In this document: in pieces, positions 33,323 through 46,449 of the stretch
How positions within the stretch are numbered: position 1 is the stretch's first letter
Layout: every line of letters starts with the position of its first letter
Assembly (NCBI RefSeq): GCF_025024155.1
Contig: NW_026251718.1
Location: forward strand, 1 to 64,000
Source: Gamsiella multidivaricata
Lineage: Eukaryota; Mortierellomycota; Mortierellomycetes; Mortierellales; Mortierellaceae
Length of the DNA stretch: 64,000 bases
Direction of reading: 5' to 3'
Translations under genes and position numbers: made by a program
Notes under the pieces: generated by a model
Told to the model about the DNA's origin: nothing
The model's input: only the letters and a program-made list of their open reading frames with translations
Databases searched by the model: none

Positions 33323-34740
33323 GGAGGAGGATTACGACGATGCGATTTTTTTTATAATTCTTGACTCGCTACTATCAACACCACCGCTTTATCACAGAAT
33401 CCATCCATATATAAAAAGAGTAGAGAATGAAGAAATTCAGTAGTACCTTTCTTGTGCCATGGTGTGCTCTTTAATGTGTTTCCATCGGTCAGGTGTCAGG
33501 TGATGGCTTATGCGGGCTACTAGACATCAACTGAGGATCTCGTCCATTTTGTTCTTCTTGTCCAGCAACCACCGCGAAAGTAAGTTAACACTCGACAAGA
33601 CAACAAGACCAAAGCACAGGAATGAGAGACCACATGATGATAAAGCGGAACAGAGCAATAAGTGCGTATATGGATCAGGATGTTTTCGCTCCTCGAGATG
33701 ATTCCTTCAGGATGCTTACTGGGTCGATCGGCAGACAATGCTTTCGACTACCTTGGGCTTTTCTTGTTAACTACCCCATATCACAGGGCAAAACCTCCCC
33801 TTCGTGTTCAACAATGCCAGCGATATGGTGAATCCAGGCGCTGTTGGACTCCTTGTGTTCCCTCGAATCTCGCGATGGTTACGGCCTGTTTTTTTTTTTT
33901 TTTTTTTTTTTTTCAATTGGAAACACTTGCCTAACCGAGAGGAGACAGAGAACCAGGAGAGTGCCATGAGGAGCTATGTGCCAAGGCTTGCGAGACCTAG
34001 GGTGTGTGTGTGTGATATGGGGTCATCTCAAGATCTCCTTGCTCGAGTGGTTTGGCGATGGTTGGCCCTCTTCGACCCGTTGTACCTGGAGAGTTTCTTT
34101 ATTTTGGGGTTGCACTTGAAAACTGAGTATCCATTCTCCTAGTCAGGAGGCGTCATTGCAATGAAGCTTTTTTAACTTGATCTTATCTGATGGTCTTCCT
34201 CCACCTACATCTACATCGATGCAAATGGACCCCATTGAACTGTCTGAATGACCGGATACTAATCGTAGCATCTTGTTTCGACGTATCATCCTAGCATACA
34301 GGATCCAGTAATCCACAGCAAAAAAAAAAAAAAAAAAAGTATAAAGCGTAATAAAAAGTGTTGACAACCAGATCCCTTATTCAAAAACGGTGTTATCGGC
34401 TACCCTTCAGTGTCGAACTGGAGATCATGTATCTTAGTCTCAGAGCATAATATATATGCAAATGTCCCATGGTGCGCAATCGGCTGCGTACAGTATGTCT
34501 GGATGGGATGTTGGGCGTGGGTCCGTCCTTTTGCTCACTGCTTCTTACTTGCTCACTTGGCCCTGCCCACTTCCCCACTGACACGAGATCATGTTTAAAG
34601 TTATCGCCTCTGGTACGTTGAGTTTTTTTACACGATCACTCTTGCTCCTTTGTCATCATCCCTCATCATCTAAACAAGAAGCGCTACCGCCCTTCCTCCA
34701 GCCGATCCCTCCATTTCCTCATCTTCCCTTTCACGTCAAT
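33323..34740. other. 1.4-kb intergenic region between ARF1 and PI 4-kinase
   Basis: A T-tract lies at about 33891-33913, a GTGTGT run at about 34003-34011 and an A-tract at about 34319-34338. Several open frames on both strands cross the T- and A-tracts and have no protein character. An ATG at 34591 is in frame with the kinase (see that entry). Confidence 0.5.
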
Positions 34741-37700
34741 ATGATGAATTCGGGGAACTCGATGCTGCTCCGGCTGTTCAAGTCGGAATTCTTCAACGCC
34801 TGGATCGCGGTCTCTTATTTGTTCAAATACCCAGATGCCGTTGGCATCCAGCACTATCTGTGTAATGAACTGAAGAAGTTCCCTCTCGACGAGATTGAGT
34901 TCTTTCTCCCCCAGCTTGTGTAAGAAACCAGGACGTAGAAGGTGTAATGAATACAAAGGACGCTGCTTGCTCCAGCCCTGGACGCGTTCTTAACACGCAT
35001 GCCCTGTGCACCCTGTTTGCTGTTTGTTAACCCGATAGACATTTGCTGATCAGCCGGCCTTCAGAGTCCGTGGCGCTTGAGAACTTCATTCTGGACCGGT
35101 GCCAGATATCGTCGCATATGGCCATCCTGGTAAGCGAACCAATTGTTCATCCTAGGATAACGTTTTTGTGTCGCAGGAATAAAGGAACCCAGCAGCGACA
35201 GGACTTTGGTTCATCGAACCTAGAAAGTGTCAGGAACCAGAGATCTCTCTTCATCGTTCAGAGAGCAGCCATTGGGCTTCAGATTGGAAGTGACGGCACC
35301 ATACTACGGACAGCACGAGGTTCATGAGGCAGAATATGGTGACCACAATTGATGCATGCATACTGATTGTTTTACACTTGATTTCTCGTGTAGACATTAT
35401 GGTACCTGCAGGCTTACACGTCAGATCTCGCTGCTTCACCCAACACACCTTCGTTCAAACTGTGCAAACGCGTGTTCAACAAGTGCCAGGCAATTGTCTT
35501 TGCAACAGAGACGCCAGGAGAATATGAGGACATCTATGTTAAAAACGGCGTTCCAAAAGTTAGGGAGAATGCGTTTTCAGCCATGGTCGGCATGGGCGTC
35601 ATGCTCGCAGCGTTCGGTCAGCCCCTAATGACCAAGAGTCCGGGTCAATTAGCCCTTGCTCAAGGTCGACGGCCCAGGGCGTTCAGCGTAACTGCGGATA
35701 ATGCCGAGGAGAGTGCTGCAGGGGAGACGCAATCACAACAAGCCGAAACCCAGCAACAGCCGCAACAGCAACAATCTCATCATCAGCAGCAGCAGCACAC
35801 CAATCAAACAGAATCGCAACAGCCCGGTCATGTCAGTCACGCGTCTCCACAAGAAAGTGGCCGGTCCACGCCAGCGGGAAGCATGACTAAGCACGATGCC
35901 GAAGGAACTACCACCCCTCGATCCGCTACAGGAGAACCGGGCTCGCCTCATGCGACCGTTGCAGGAATGAGTGTGTCGACTGTCCACAATATCCAACGGA
36001 ATCACGTTGTCACGTCGCCATCACTGGAAGACCTTCGAGGAGGCCAAGCTTTCAAGCTGCGACGCGACCGTTACGCCAGCCCGCGATACAGTCACGATAC
36101 CGCTCCATCGTCGCCTATCAGCCTACGGTTCTCGGATCGGGACTCAATGGATGGACGATCTTCAGCTGCCTCTCTGGAGTTGGCAAGGCGCTCATATTTC
36201 CACTCAGAGATGCAGTTCCTGTTGGCCCTGGTCGATATTGCGACCAGGCTCGTGATTGTACCCAAACCAGCACGTTTGAGTGCACTCCGTGCTGAGCTCA
36301 CATTGCTAAACCACAACTTGCCAGCCGAGATCTGTGTGCCGCTTTGGTGCAAGGCCACAGTTGAGCATCCTTCGCACCACCGCGTTGTGCGTATACCACC
36401 TCAAGATGCCGTCGTCTTGAATTCTGCAGATCGCGTAAGTTCAGATTCATTGCGTTACTCGCTATATCGCAGAACGCTGTCTTATTTTTGAACACGGCTT
36501 CGTTTGGTTTCTAACGTTTAACTTTATAATTGCATAGGTGCCTTATTTACTTCAAGTTGAAGTTCTCGAAACGGATATGAGCGTTGAAGAGATTCGGGCG
36601 CAACGCAGGGACCTTCATGAGTCTGAGGACGGCAGCCACCATGGGCATGAATACCATACAAAGGAGGTGCAGATGAACGAGGATGGAACCATTCAACTCG
36701 AGCACGCAATTGCCTCGCATGAAAACAGCGAACAGAATGACTATGATACCGACGAGACACTGTCAGCAAAAGCAGACGACTCTATTTCACCCAACGGTGT
36801 CGAGAATGGAGGCCGTTCGGTTGATGGGGCGCCTCGACCACCTGTAGGCTCACTGGCCGATCTAACAATTTCACCCCCAGGATCGCCCTCACCGGCTAGC
36901 CCTGTCGTTTCCGTGGATCTCACTGGACGGATGAAGAGCCCCGCACCACTCTCACCTTCTGCAGGAGGCTCCTTTCGACCACCAACTCAATCTCGCTCAA
37001 ATGAGGCATACCTTCAGACGGTTTTGAAGCGTCGGGCATCCAACAGCGCGGATGATTTTGCAGAGAAGATGAGGACGGCAGCTGTGATGCTAGCCCAGCT
37101 GAGCCAACAACAAGCTGCTCAGCAGGTAGGCGCAGGCGCAAGTAGTAACTCGAGAACGAGTGCACAATCGCGCTCGAGCATCAAGGCAAAGGCGACATCA
37201 GTCGAAGATATTCGGGCCAAGATCATAAAGGAGATGATGGCCTTGGAGGAGCAGAGAATGCAGAGAATGAAGGACGAGGGTGTAAGCAGTGGAATTGGAG
37301 GTGGCGGCGGCGAAGGTGCTGGAAGCGAGATGCTGGAGGACGAGCGCAAGATCATGGCCAACGTTACCACTGATGATCCAAGTGGTAGGAACACGCACTA
37401 TTGCCCTGTTTCCACACTCGCATGGCATATAATGTCGAACACTGAAAACTGACCCGTCTCTTATACTTTTTTTTTTTTTTTTTTTTTTTTTGGTATGAAA
37501 TAGCTGCTGTATTCTCTGAAGACTGGGATACCAAGATGAGCCGTATCAGAGAGAATTCACCCTATGGTCATTTGCCGTCCTGGCAGCTGCTCTCTGTGAT
37601 TGTGAAGCAAGGTGCGGACCTGAGGCAAGAGCAGCTGGCCTGCCAATTGATCCGTGAAATGGGATGGATCTGGGAGCGTGCCAAGATCGATGTTTGGATC

Positions 37701-38583
37701 ACTTAGTAAGACTTTGAATTCTATTGACTGGCGACAATGGCTTATCAGGATTGTGTTAGCTGACATTGCTAATGTACCGCTTACTTTCTCTGCTCTACAG
37801 TATGCGTATCCTTGTTACTTCAGATAACTCTGGCTTGATCGAGACCGTTCGCAACACCATCTCGATCCACTCTATCAAGAAGGATGCTTATGCTCGTCGA
37901 TTGAACGAAGTCGGAGTCGTCTTTACCCTCTACGACTACTTCCAGCAGGTAATATGACATGGACGCTGTATTCTGCGGTGGAGTTGATCGTGTCTGTAGA
38001 CACTCCTTGCTGATATGTTCGCGCTATGAATCTTTAGAAATTCGGCGATCCAGCAAGCGAAAAGTATATTAAGGCGCAGGACAACTTTATGCGGTCCTTG
38101 GCTGCCTATTCTGTAATCACATATGTTCTTCAGATCCGCGACCGGCACAACGGCAACATCCTGCTGGATACAGAGGGCCACATCATCCACATTGATTTTG
38201 GATTCATGCTGTCGAACTCTCCGGGCTCTGTTGGATTCGAGCTTGCGCCGTTCAAGCTGCCGCAGGAATATCTGGATGTGCTTGGAGGAGTTAACAGCGA
38301 GAAGTTTGCAGAGTTCAAGCAGCTTTTGAAGAAGGCCTTCATGGCGGTGCGAAAACATACCGAAAACATTGTGCTGTTGATCGACATGATGTCCAAGGAC
38401 TCAAAGCTGCCGTGTTTCCAGTACGGTGACAACGCAGCGCAGGCTGTTCGGGATCGGTTAGCGCTCAATTTGACAGAGGTCCAGGCGGAGGAGTTTGTGG
38501 AGAAGCTGATTATGAGCAGCTGCTGCAACGTCTTTACGCGACTTTATGATACCTTCCAATACTACTCGAACGGAATCCTGTAA
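34741..38583 (+). CDS. PIK1: phosphatidylinositol 4-kinase beta (Pik1)
   Basis: Exons are 34741-34919, 35039-35129, 35394-36434, 36538-37384, 37504-37705, 37801-37948 and 38038-38583, 1017 aa. The helical lipid-kinase-unique domain is at the N-terminus (LLRLFKSEFFNAWIAVSYL, HLLISRPSESVALE, TLWYLQAYTSD, FNKCQAIVF). A long Gln/Ser-rich region (about residues 170-300) and a phospho-site-rich region follow. The catalytic part is in the last four exons: SPYGHLPSWQLLSVIVKQGA, LVTSDNSGLIET, SIHSIKKDAYARRL, catalytic loop DRHNGNILLD and metal-binding DFGFML. It makes PI4P at the Golgi. Start: 34741 and 34744 are adjacent ATGs before MLLRLF; an upstream in-frame ATG at 34591 would add 50 residues of uncertain reality. 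All introns are short GT..AG and phase-consistent. Confidence 0.95.
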
Positions 38584-38982
38584 AGGAGATAGACTTTGAA
38601 AGGGAGGTGGTTTAGCAAGCCAGGTCAAAGCAAATATAATAGATACAGCATTAATAACAAAGGGGAAGGAATAACCTCGCGCACGAGATGATATACCATT
38701 GACACGCGTCTGTCAGGTAGGCGTAGACGCATTTTCTCGCGCATGGACGTCCAACTGTCACGAAGACACGTACGCGCGAACGCGCTATATACGCAGAAAC
38801 ATTTTTCTTTTGAGACACGCCACGCTCATGCCGAGCCCAGGTGGTCCAGCGGCAAAAAAAGGCATGGGTTCCCATCCGACACATTCACCTACGCTCATCG
38901 TCCACCCAGCTGTCTTCCCTTCTCTCCCATCGCTCGATTCTTACCATCCACACACATACCGCCCACATCGCACACTCTGGGG
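38584..38982. other. promoter region of the APSES factor
   Basis: 399 bp, rich in CG dinucleotides in its middle (ACGCGT, CTCGCGCATGG, CGTACGCGCGAACGCGC at about 38768-38784). This contrasts with the AT-rich spacers elsewhere in the window. Confidence 0.5.
38704..38709. promoter_or_regulatory. ACGCGT box (MCB-like) upstream of the Mbp1-like gene
   Basis: A palindromic ACGCGT lies 274 bp before the start codon of an APSES factor whose yeast relatives (Mbp1 in MBF) bind exactly this hexamer. Autoregulation is plausible but a single hexamer can occur by chance. Confidence 0.35.
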
Positions 38983-41640
38983 ATGACCGACGCAGGCCAC
39001 CACATCTACACGGCTGTGTACTCGGGCGTGCCCGTTTATGAGCTTATGTGTCGCGGCATCGCCGTAATGCGACGCAAGCACGACTCGTATCTGAATGCCA
39101 CTCAGATTCTCAAGGTTGCAGGCATCGAAAAGGGAAAGCGCACAAAAATACTCGAACGCGAGGTCTTGTCCGGCGAGCATGAGAAAGTCCAGGGAGGCTA
39201 TGGCAAATACCAAGGAACCTGGTGAGAATTCAATTGTTGCTACAAACTAGGTCTTTGATGGTATCAATGACAGAACCACTGACGTACTGCCTTGTGGCAT
39301 GGAACAGGGTTCCGTTTCAACGCGGAAAGAACTTGGCGAAGCAATACAAAGTGGAGCCGTATCTGCGCACGCTCTTCGAGTACGAGATCCCAGCAGGAGA
39401 ATCTGATACGGTTACGCCTACGAAGGAGATGGTTCAGGCGGCCATCAAGGCCAGGGATGGACCCAAACCCAAGAAACTGTCTGGTTCGCCTAGGATGAGT
39501 CCGGCAATGAAGCGAGGCCGAAGCAGCTCAGCCATGCCCAATGCGTCAGGCTCACAATCTTTCCACCACGCCTCTTCCATGACACCATCTCCACTCCACC
39601 CGTCCTTCAACGCATCTTCGCCCTCGATCCCACCTTCACCCCAATGGCACACGGAACACCCGCCCAGGAAGAGAATAAGGACTAATAACTCACCGCCACC
39701 GCTACATGAATTCGACGACGACGGTCCATCCCGACCGCACTTGAGCCATTTCCCGTCCTTGGATCATCATCATCGTGGTCAGCACTCATATCATCCACGC
39801 TCGTCGCACCCTGATCACCGCGATCCATATGATGAAAGAGATTATGGTCATGGACGTGGACCCGGATATCACCCAGATCAACAGCTAGAGGAACCACCGT
39901 TGGAGGGGACCGAGAAGTACAGGACAATCCTCATGAGCATCTTCTTGAACGACGACCAGGAACAGATCCCAGATCTATTGACAAACCCGATACCGCCGCC
40001 TGATCTGGACATCAACCTTGTAATCGATGACCAGGGCCATACGGCTTTGCATTGGGCGGCAGCGCTGGCGAGGATATCGGTATTGGACTTGCTGGTGCAG
40101 AAGCAGGCGGATATTCGACGGGTCAACTATAATGGCGAGTCGGCACTGGTGCGAGCGGTGCTGGTGACCAACAACTTTGACAAGCAATCGTTCCCGCATG
40201 TGCTGAGTCTACTTCATTCGGCGGTTCCTTTGGTGGATCGGAAGAACCGGACGTTGCTCCACCATATTGCTGTCACCGCAGGAATCCGTGGGCGAGAAAC
40301 GAGCTCCCGGTATTATATGGAATGTTTGTTTGAGTGGATCGCACGACATGGAGGCGATTTCGCATCGATTGTGGATGTACAGGATAAGAATGGAGACACG
40401 GCGCTGACGATTGCGGCGAGGGTTGGGGATCGGTACCTGGCAAAGATGTTGATGGACGTTGGAGCGAATCGTGAGATTGAGAACAAGGTCGGTCTGAAGG
40501 CTGAAGACTTTGGTCTGGACGATTTCCTGGTACGTGGTCTGCAATGATCCCATGTGCCGATGCTGAGACTTCTGAAGCTAAGTATCTGTTGCTGACATTT
40601 TTTTTTCCTACTAGGCTGGTTCATCAGGAGCTCCTCCTCCGTCACGTCCTGTCAAGCCAGCATCCAATGTCGAGTCGGCTCAATCGAAGCCTTTTGCACA
40701 CAGGGGCAAAGATCTGATGAATGGTAGGTGCTCTCTGCCACGCTGTTGTTCTGTTATTCATGATGACTATAAAAGGCACCATTAAACTGACCGCTGGTGT
40801 GCCTATTTCCTTGTATGTGCCATTTCAGTTGTTCAAAAGATGGTGGATGAGCTCGATCTGGAGTTCTCGCACGAGATTATGGCACGACAAGGACAGCTTC
40901 AGGATACACAAGCCTTGCTTCGCCACGCAACCAGCGAGCTTTCAGACACCCGGCGGATAATCAAACTATGCCGCAACAAAGTATTACGGCTTGTGGAGGC
41001 GCAGCACAAGATTAAGAACCTGGAGCAGTCTCTGGAGGAAGAATCACAAAAGACACGGAGTCAGAAGGGCTATTCTGGAGCACTGCGGCAAAAGGACAGT
41101 ACTAATGACGACATTGATCGACTGTTCTATGTTGCTCCCCGACCGCCATTATATGTTGTCGAGAGCACCAATGGTATGGGTGGTACCGATGGTGTGGAGG
41201 ACGGATCAAATGATATGGAGAGGGAGAGAGAGATGCAGCTACGGAAGGAGGTGTTGTTGTTGCGGTCACGTATTCTTGCGTACGAGCAGAATGAGAAGGA
41301 GTTGGCGCAGGAACTGGTTGAGATTACAGGCCAGTCGATGGATAAGGAGCTGCAGTGCCGGAAGGTAATTTCAGTCTGCTGCAATATCCCGCTGGACAAG
41401 GTCGATGAAATGCTGGTGCCCTTGACGTTGGCGGTAGAGAGCGACGGAGCTAGTCTGGACTTGTCGCGGGTAGCAGGGTTCATGAGCAAGGTAAAGCAGC
41501 AGGACGCTATCGCAGCGACAGGAGCAGGTTCAGGGACGAATACAGCAGTAAGGACAAGGGCAGGAGCTGGAGCTGGGATGGCTGTAGGGGCAGGAATAGG
41601 CGGGCCGCGGACATCGTCTCCTCCTCCTACGGCATTGTAA
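38983..41640 (+). CDS. APSES/KilA-N cell-cycle transcription factor with ankyrin repeats (Mbp1/Swi4/Res type)
   Basis: Exons are 38983-39221, 39308-40529, 40615-40723 and 40829-41640, 793 aa. Residues 8 to about 105 form the APSES DNA-binding domain ([55 protein letters not shown] across the first junction). A Ser/Pro/His-rich linker follows, then ankyrin repeats from about 319 ([64 protein letters not shown]). The C-terminal third has two coiled-coil stretches (about 540-610 and 655-700), as in Mbp1/Swi4 where this end binds Swi6. In yeasts these proteins drive G1/S genes. Which of Mbp1, Swi4 or Swi6-like partners it is cannot be fixed, but it has its own DNA-binding domain, so it is not Swi6. 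It ends in an Ala/Gly-rich tail. Confidence 0.93.
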
Positions 41641-42095
41641 ATATTATCGACAGGAACGCTTTTTTTTTTTTTCTTTTGTAGACAATCAATCTTGGTAATT
41701 TATTTTCATCGACATCACAACTAATAAACACGATCATATCCTCTCACGTCGACTCGCATCATATCATATATTGTTATACGAAAAAGAATCATGCCTCTGG
41801 GAGTTTGACAAGAGCAGCAGGGAGCCAACGGAGCGGTAGTTCTCAGCCGAGTAAAACTTTAAGGTTTGTGATCAAGGGAATGCCAACCTAAACTACCGCC
41901 CTACACATCACACCCCATCTGAAAGGTCTTCGCCTTCATCATCATCATCGTCTTCCTCTTCCTCTTCGTCCTCGATCTCATCCTCATCCTTATCCTCATC
42001 CTCATCTCCTTTCTCATTCCGGTTTTCTCCTTCTTCCTGTCTCTTGTCACCCTTTACAGAAGATCCTCTCATATTTTCCAGCACCGGATCTCGTT
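41641..42095. other. intergenic region with CAT/TCC trinucleotide tract
   Basis: 41930-42010 is a run of ATC, TCC and CTT triplets (CATCATCATCATCG, CTCATCCTCATCC) on the coding strand just before the exostosin gene, probably in its 5' leader. It could encode Glu/Asp-rich peptide on the other strand but has no gene context there. Confidence 0.5.
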
Positions 42096-43783
42096 ATGCC
42101 AAACTACTATTACAAGGGCCAGTTCTGGCCACCAGATGACAAGTATCATCGCCAGGGCGTTGTCCAGACCATCAAGCGAATAATGCTGTCACGGAGAGGT
42201 GTACGTATCCATTGAGCCTGTCTTTTTTGCCATGCTAGCTGCTCGGCGGAGCAGTGGAAGGGGACCGAAAAAAATGCGAGTGTTCATAGTGAAAGATCTG
42301 ATAATCATTCTGCGCATGCAAATAGATGATATACATCATCGGTGGAGTCTTATTCGCATGGTTCTATACCCTGATCCGCCTCACGTTTTTCAATCCTTCG
42401 CCCTATGGTAACACGCCAATGCGCATTGGGTTTGTCTCTACGACGCGGTATTGCAAGATTGTTTATTAACCAAGTCCGTTTATTTATTTCACAGATCTGG
42501 AGTCAGACCTGGAGAGGAGACTAGCGGGCGCAAGGACTCACAAATCCTCTTTACACGCAGGGATAAACAAAAACCCAACTCGCTATACCCCCATCCTCGC
42601 CAGCCCGGTCGCGCCTCTCGAATCCCAGCTCTCCTGGCCGCCCAGCATCGACAAGATGCTGTGTCGCCCAAAGATCTATGTCTACCCAGATCCACCCGCA
42701 ATTCAGGAGGTCTACGCCAAAGTACCGCCCGTCCATACCCCCTATATCTCTGAACGCATTCTGTTGGAACAACTCCGGGACCCGGAATCAAGTGTATACA
42801 AGAACTATGTGACGACGGATCCAGAAGAAGCTGATTTTTTTTACATCCCATTCCTGGGAGCCCGGTACCTGAATCACTGCTGGTTTATTCTGGGCCAGAA
42901 GGGCAGCGATTGCGACGTCGATGAGAAGTATGTGCTACCGATGATGCGGCATGTGCAGCAGGAACTGCCGTATTGGAACCGGACCTGGGGACAGGACCAT
43001 CTGATGGCGCATCCGATGGATCGGTCGTCACAATACTATCAGCAAAGGGATATCTTCGAGAACGCGACCTACTTGACGACGATCGGAGATCTGCGTCCGA
43101 TCGGGGCTTCGGCCGTGGGCTACAGGCGGTATAAGAATATCGTGATTCCCTCAGCAACGACACTTCTGGACCTGGTCAGAGTCGATCCGATGCAGTACCT
43201 CACCAGCGCTGGACATCCACGTAACAAACATCGGGACGTCTTTCTGTTGTTCGGCGGACGCTACAGTGATGTCCAACCGGATGATGTCTATTCTGCAGGG
43301 GTCCGGTCTTTGCTTCTGAACGGGTTTGATCGGCAGCCGGATTACGTGATCGGGCCCGGATGGGAGACCGAAAAGTATATGAAGCTGCTTTCGAGAGCTC
43401 GCTTTGGACTCGCCCCTATGGGTCATACGCTCGACACGACAAGAATCTGGGAGTATTTGGCATTCGGAGTAGTACCTGTGATCATCGCGGACGGAATCGT
43501 CGAGCCTTATGAGGACGATGTGGACTGGAGCAGTTTCAGTATCCGTATCCGGCGCAATGATGCTCACCGGATGGACGCGATTCTGAGAGCGATTCCTGAG
43601 AGGGAGTATCAGCAGAAGCGAGAGAGGGTCTGGAATTATGGACGGAGGGTCCTGTTGACGAGAGATTCTTGGCACCTGATCGTGAGAGACCTTTGCAGAA
43701 GAGGCGCTCTGGAGGGCAAGAGGACCATCAGCAGGAACAACCATGTTGAGCTGACACCATCTTACATGTCCATCCTGCCATAA
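42096..43783 (+). CDS. exostosin-family glycosyltransferase (GT47-like), type II membrane protein
   Basis: Three exons, 42096-42200, 42326-42407 and 42495-43783, give 491 aa. A 35-residue basic cytoplasmic start is followed by one membrane segment in exon 2 (MIYIIGGVLFAWFYTLIRL), the layout of Golgi type II enzymes. The lumenal part carries exostosin features: YVYPDPP, EADFFYIPF with an acidic start, NTAT-like wording in WNRTWGQDHLMAHP, RDVFLLFGGRYSD, LLSRARFGLAPMGHTLDTTR and EYLAFGVVPVIIADGIVEPY, the usual GT47 nucleotide-sugar-binding end. The acceptor and sugar are unknown; fungi do not make heparan sulphate, so the enzyme likely acts on another surface glycan. The first exon's donor was set at GTACGT to keep the membrane segment in frame. 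Confidence 0.88.
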
Positions 43784-43914
43784 GCGTCCTCACCTTCCTT
43801 CTCTCTATACTTACCATGCGTCCTTTTTTTTTTTTTTTTTTTTTTTTGTAAAAAAAAATATTTTATTTGCAAACAATAATGCTCATTCTCTATGTTGGCA
43901 TGTTCGCGAAATGG

Positions 43915-45969
43915 TTATGCGAGGTCTTTGACTTGTGTCAATTGCACCTCCAGGCACGGTCTATGATCCTTCAGTTTCTGAAGTAGCTTTGTCGACATGC
44001 TATATCCTCCCTTAAACACCAACTGATGCAATGAAGGCAAAGGTGTCTTCTCTCTTCTCGACTGTTCCTCAACAACCAAGGTATCTTGATTCATCGCACC
44101 CAACAGCCAATCGACCTCCGGTTGACCCAGGGGCTGTCCAAGACCAGTTAGCTCAAGGACTTGCAGCTTCTCCAAATGACCCAGTCGTGAGAAACCCTTA
44201 GCAAGATCCAGCGGCAGATGGATATCACGCATGTCCAGCACCGAAAGCTGCGTGAGCTGCTCGATCTGGCGGTAGACTTGAGTAAGGATCAAGTGCTGAC
44301 GATATTCTTGAACCGAGGAGAACGAATTGTCTTCATCTCGATGGAAGTGGTCTGCAAGCGATGACATTGGCGTTGTGTTGATGTTGTTGACCGAGGCTGA
44401 GAGTTGATTTGAGTTCATGGGGGTATCATCCAACTCGGGCCCGCCATAGACCAAGTATTCGAGCTGGGGCTCATAGAATACAGACGAGGCATCTCCCTGA
44501 ATTCCCGTCTCCGTCTCAGTCTCCGTGTCTGTAGTCACCGCGCTCGGGTTCACTTCCATCACTGGGGCTGGAGCTCCTCCTGTGAGTCCATGTTCGATTA
44601 GGTCCATATGTCGACCGTTCAGCGAGAATCGCAGCTCTTGAAGACCCAAACACTTCCAAAGGTTCTGAAAGAATACTCTGATGGTGATCCGATGGCAGTA
44701 CAGGAACGAGACCGCCCGAAGTTGGCGGCATTGTCTCAACAAGGTTTGTAAGCCCAGATTCGAAATCGCGGCACAGCAGTTGAGAACGAGGCTTTTTAGA
44801 CTCTTATTCTGGGAGGCTAAAACTTGAAGGGCTGCATCCTCCACGCGTGTTGACATCAGGTTCACATGCTGGAGGTTCCTGGAGCATTCAAAGAGTGCCT
44901 GGAACCCTGTGGACTGGATCTGGTTGCAGTTTGCGAAATTAATAGTCGTCAACTCTGTCATCCCAACTACTGGTGCCTTTGACAGATATAGCCTGCTGTT
45001 GGTAAAGCTATAGTTGGGGTGGTGGTGCAGACTGGCCGAGGACGAAGAGGAAGACGAAGAGGACGTAGCGATCTGTTCGCACCATTGGATCAACCCCTCG
45101 TGAGTGAGACCCTTATTACCCGAGACAATCAACACGCGGATCTGAGGGCAGGTCCTGGTGATACTGACGAGAGCCGAATCCGTCATCTGGCTCGAGTCCG
45201 CCATGTTGAGTTCGACAATTCGCCTGGACCCCTGAAAGGACGGCTCAAAGAACTCGTTTTCTTCGGACTGTGAGCCCTGGAGGCGTGAGATCGAGAGCCG
45301 CTCGAGTTTTTGGAGATAGACCAGGGATGCGAGTAGATCGGCGTCCATCCAAGTGGCGTCGAGGTCAAGAAGGTTTGGCATGCCGCGCAGCAACGCCATG
45401 ATCCTAGAACACCAGTGATTCTATAATTTAAAATTACAGAAAAAAAATAAAAAAATAAGGTTGGTGTAGAAATGAGTACACTTTTCTTCTCCAGTGATGC
45501 TATGCATCGTGGGGTATGAGACCATCGAACGTACCACTTCTCGAGCAGCGGCCAGTTTCCGACAATGGTGCCCATTCCGCCGAACACCCAGCTCCAGGCT
45601 ATCGATCTTAAATCCCCGCCAGGCAAGGGTGATCTCGCGGTAGAGCAGCGGCAGACTGATGGCAGACCAGGTCCTGTTAATCCTTGTGGCCACAGCCAGC
45701 GAGGGTGCGTCGAGATAGGCGCAGACGATGGAGATGATCTCCGGTAGAAGTACAGGGGATGTAGGGGCAGTGAAAAGAGGCATCATTGGGAAAGAGCGGA
45801 AGGAGTGTGAGTGTGAGCGGGAGCTGAGCGTTGAGGTCGAACAAAAGTTGGCGGCGTTCATAATCGGACAGGCCACGGAGGAGTTAGCCTGGTGTTCCCA
45901 AGCGGGCGAGGGCAGGACTGTTGCTTGTGTCTGCATAGCTGTCTTTGAGCGCAAGTGGGAGACGGGCAA
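43915..45969 (-). CDS. F-box and leucine-rich-repeat protein
   Basis: Two exons on the minus strand, 45969-45535 and 45420-43915, about 646 aa. The 114-bp intron (GTACGT..ATAG) joins AAAREV to NHWCSRIMALLRG. Exon 1 holds an F-box-like helix set at about residues 68-112 (LLPEIISIVCAYLDAPSLAV, INRTWSAISLPLLYREI). Exon 2 holds leucine-rich repeats of the AMN1/FBXL kind (LTTINFANCNQIQSTGFQAL, LQHVNLMSTRVEDAALQVL, LKSLVLNCCAAISNLGLQTL). A serine run of nine to ten residues lies near residue 255. Such proteins are substrate receptors of SCF ubiquitin ligases; the target is unknown. In-frame ATGs at 45933, 45858 and 45786 are alternative starts. Confidence 0.8.
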
Positions 45970-46449
45970 CGAGGGTGAACGAGGATTGGATTGGAGGGTA
46001 AGGAGTAACGGTGAGGAAAAGTAGTGGGAAGAGAGGAGGGGATACGTGAGATGGCTTGCTTAAAAAATGCACCCGTGGGTCGTGCTTGTGTATTTATAGG
46101 CGAGGTCTCTTCGATTCGGCGTTAAGGAGCACCCTCCTTCGCCTCGGCAAGATTGCATCGGTCCTAGATAATCCCCATGGATGCATATCGCTCCCTCCTA
46201 GCACAGTTCAGACGATCTCAACGAAGAACAACTCTTGTTTGGTGGATGCACCGGCACTCCAGGTGCGGCAGAGGATTCGTTTATGAGAATTGCGTAATGT
46301 ATATGTATGTAGACTATGTTGAGTAGAGCAGTAGTGTATATGCCGCAGAATTACTTATGTTGTATCGGTTGGAGGGTCGGGTGGATGATTTGTTCGTGGC
46401 AAAAACTCAGGCGCCCTGCGCTTCTGTCTCTTGCTTGCTTCCTTTCTTC
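45970..46449. other. intergenic region between F-box gene and FAD monooxygenase 1
   Basis: 480 bp with no gene recognised. It holds the start region of the F-box gene and the 3' end of the monooxygenase, both on the minus strand. Confidence 0.45.

Noticed and set aside
33804..34142. 113-codon open frame between ARF1 and PI 4-kinase
   Set aside because: Crosses a long T-tract (poly-Phe) and shows no protein character.
34591..34740. Upstream ATG extending PI 4-kinase by 50 residues
   Set aside because: In frame, but it encodes a Pro/Ser/Leu stretch unlike the family and could be a leader or intron; start placed at 34741 with this noted.
38838..38880. tRNA-like wording (GGTCCAGCGGC, then GGTTCCCATCC)
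   Set aside because: Spacing is too short for a tRNA and the arms do not pair; probably chance in a CG-rich promoter.
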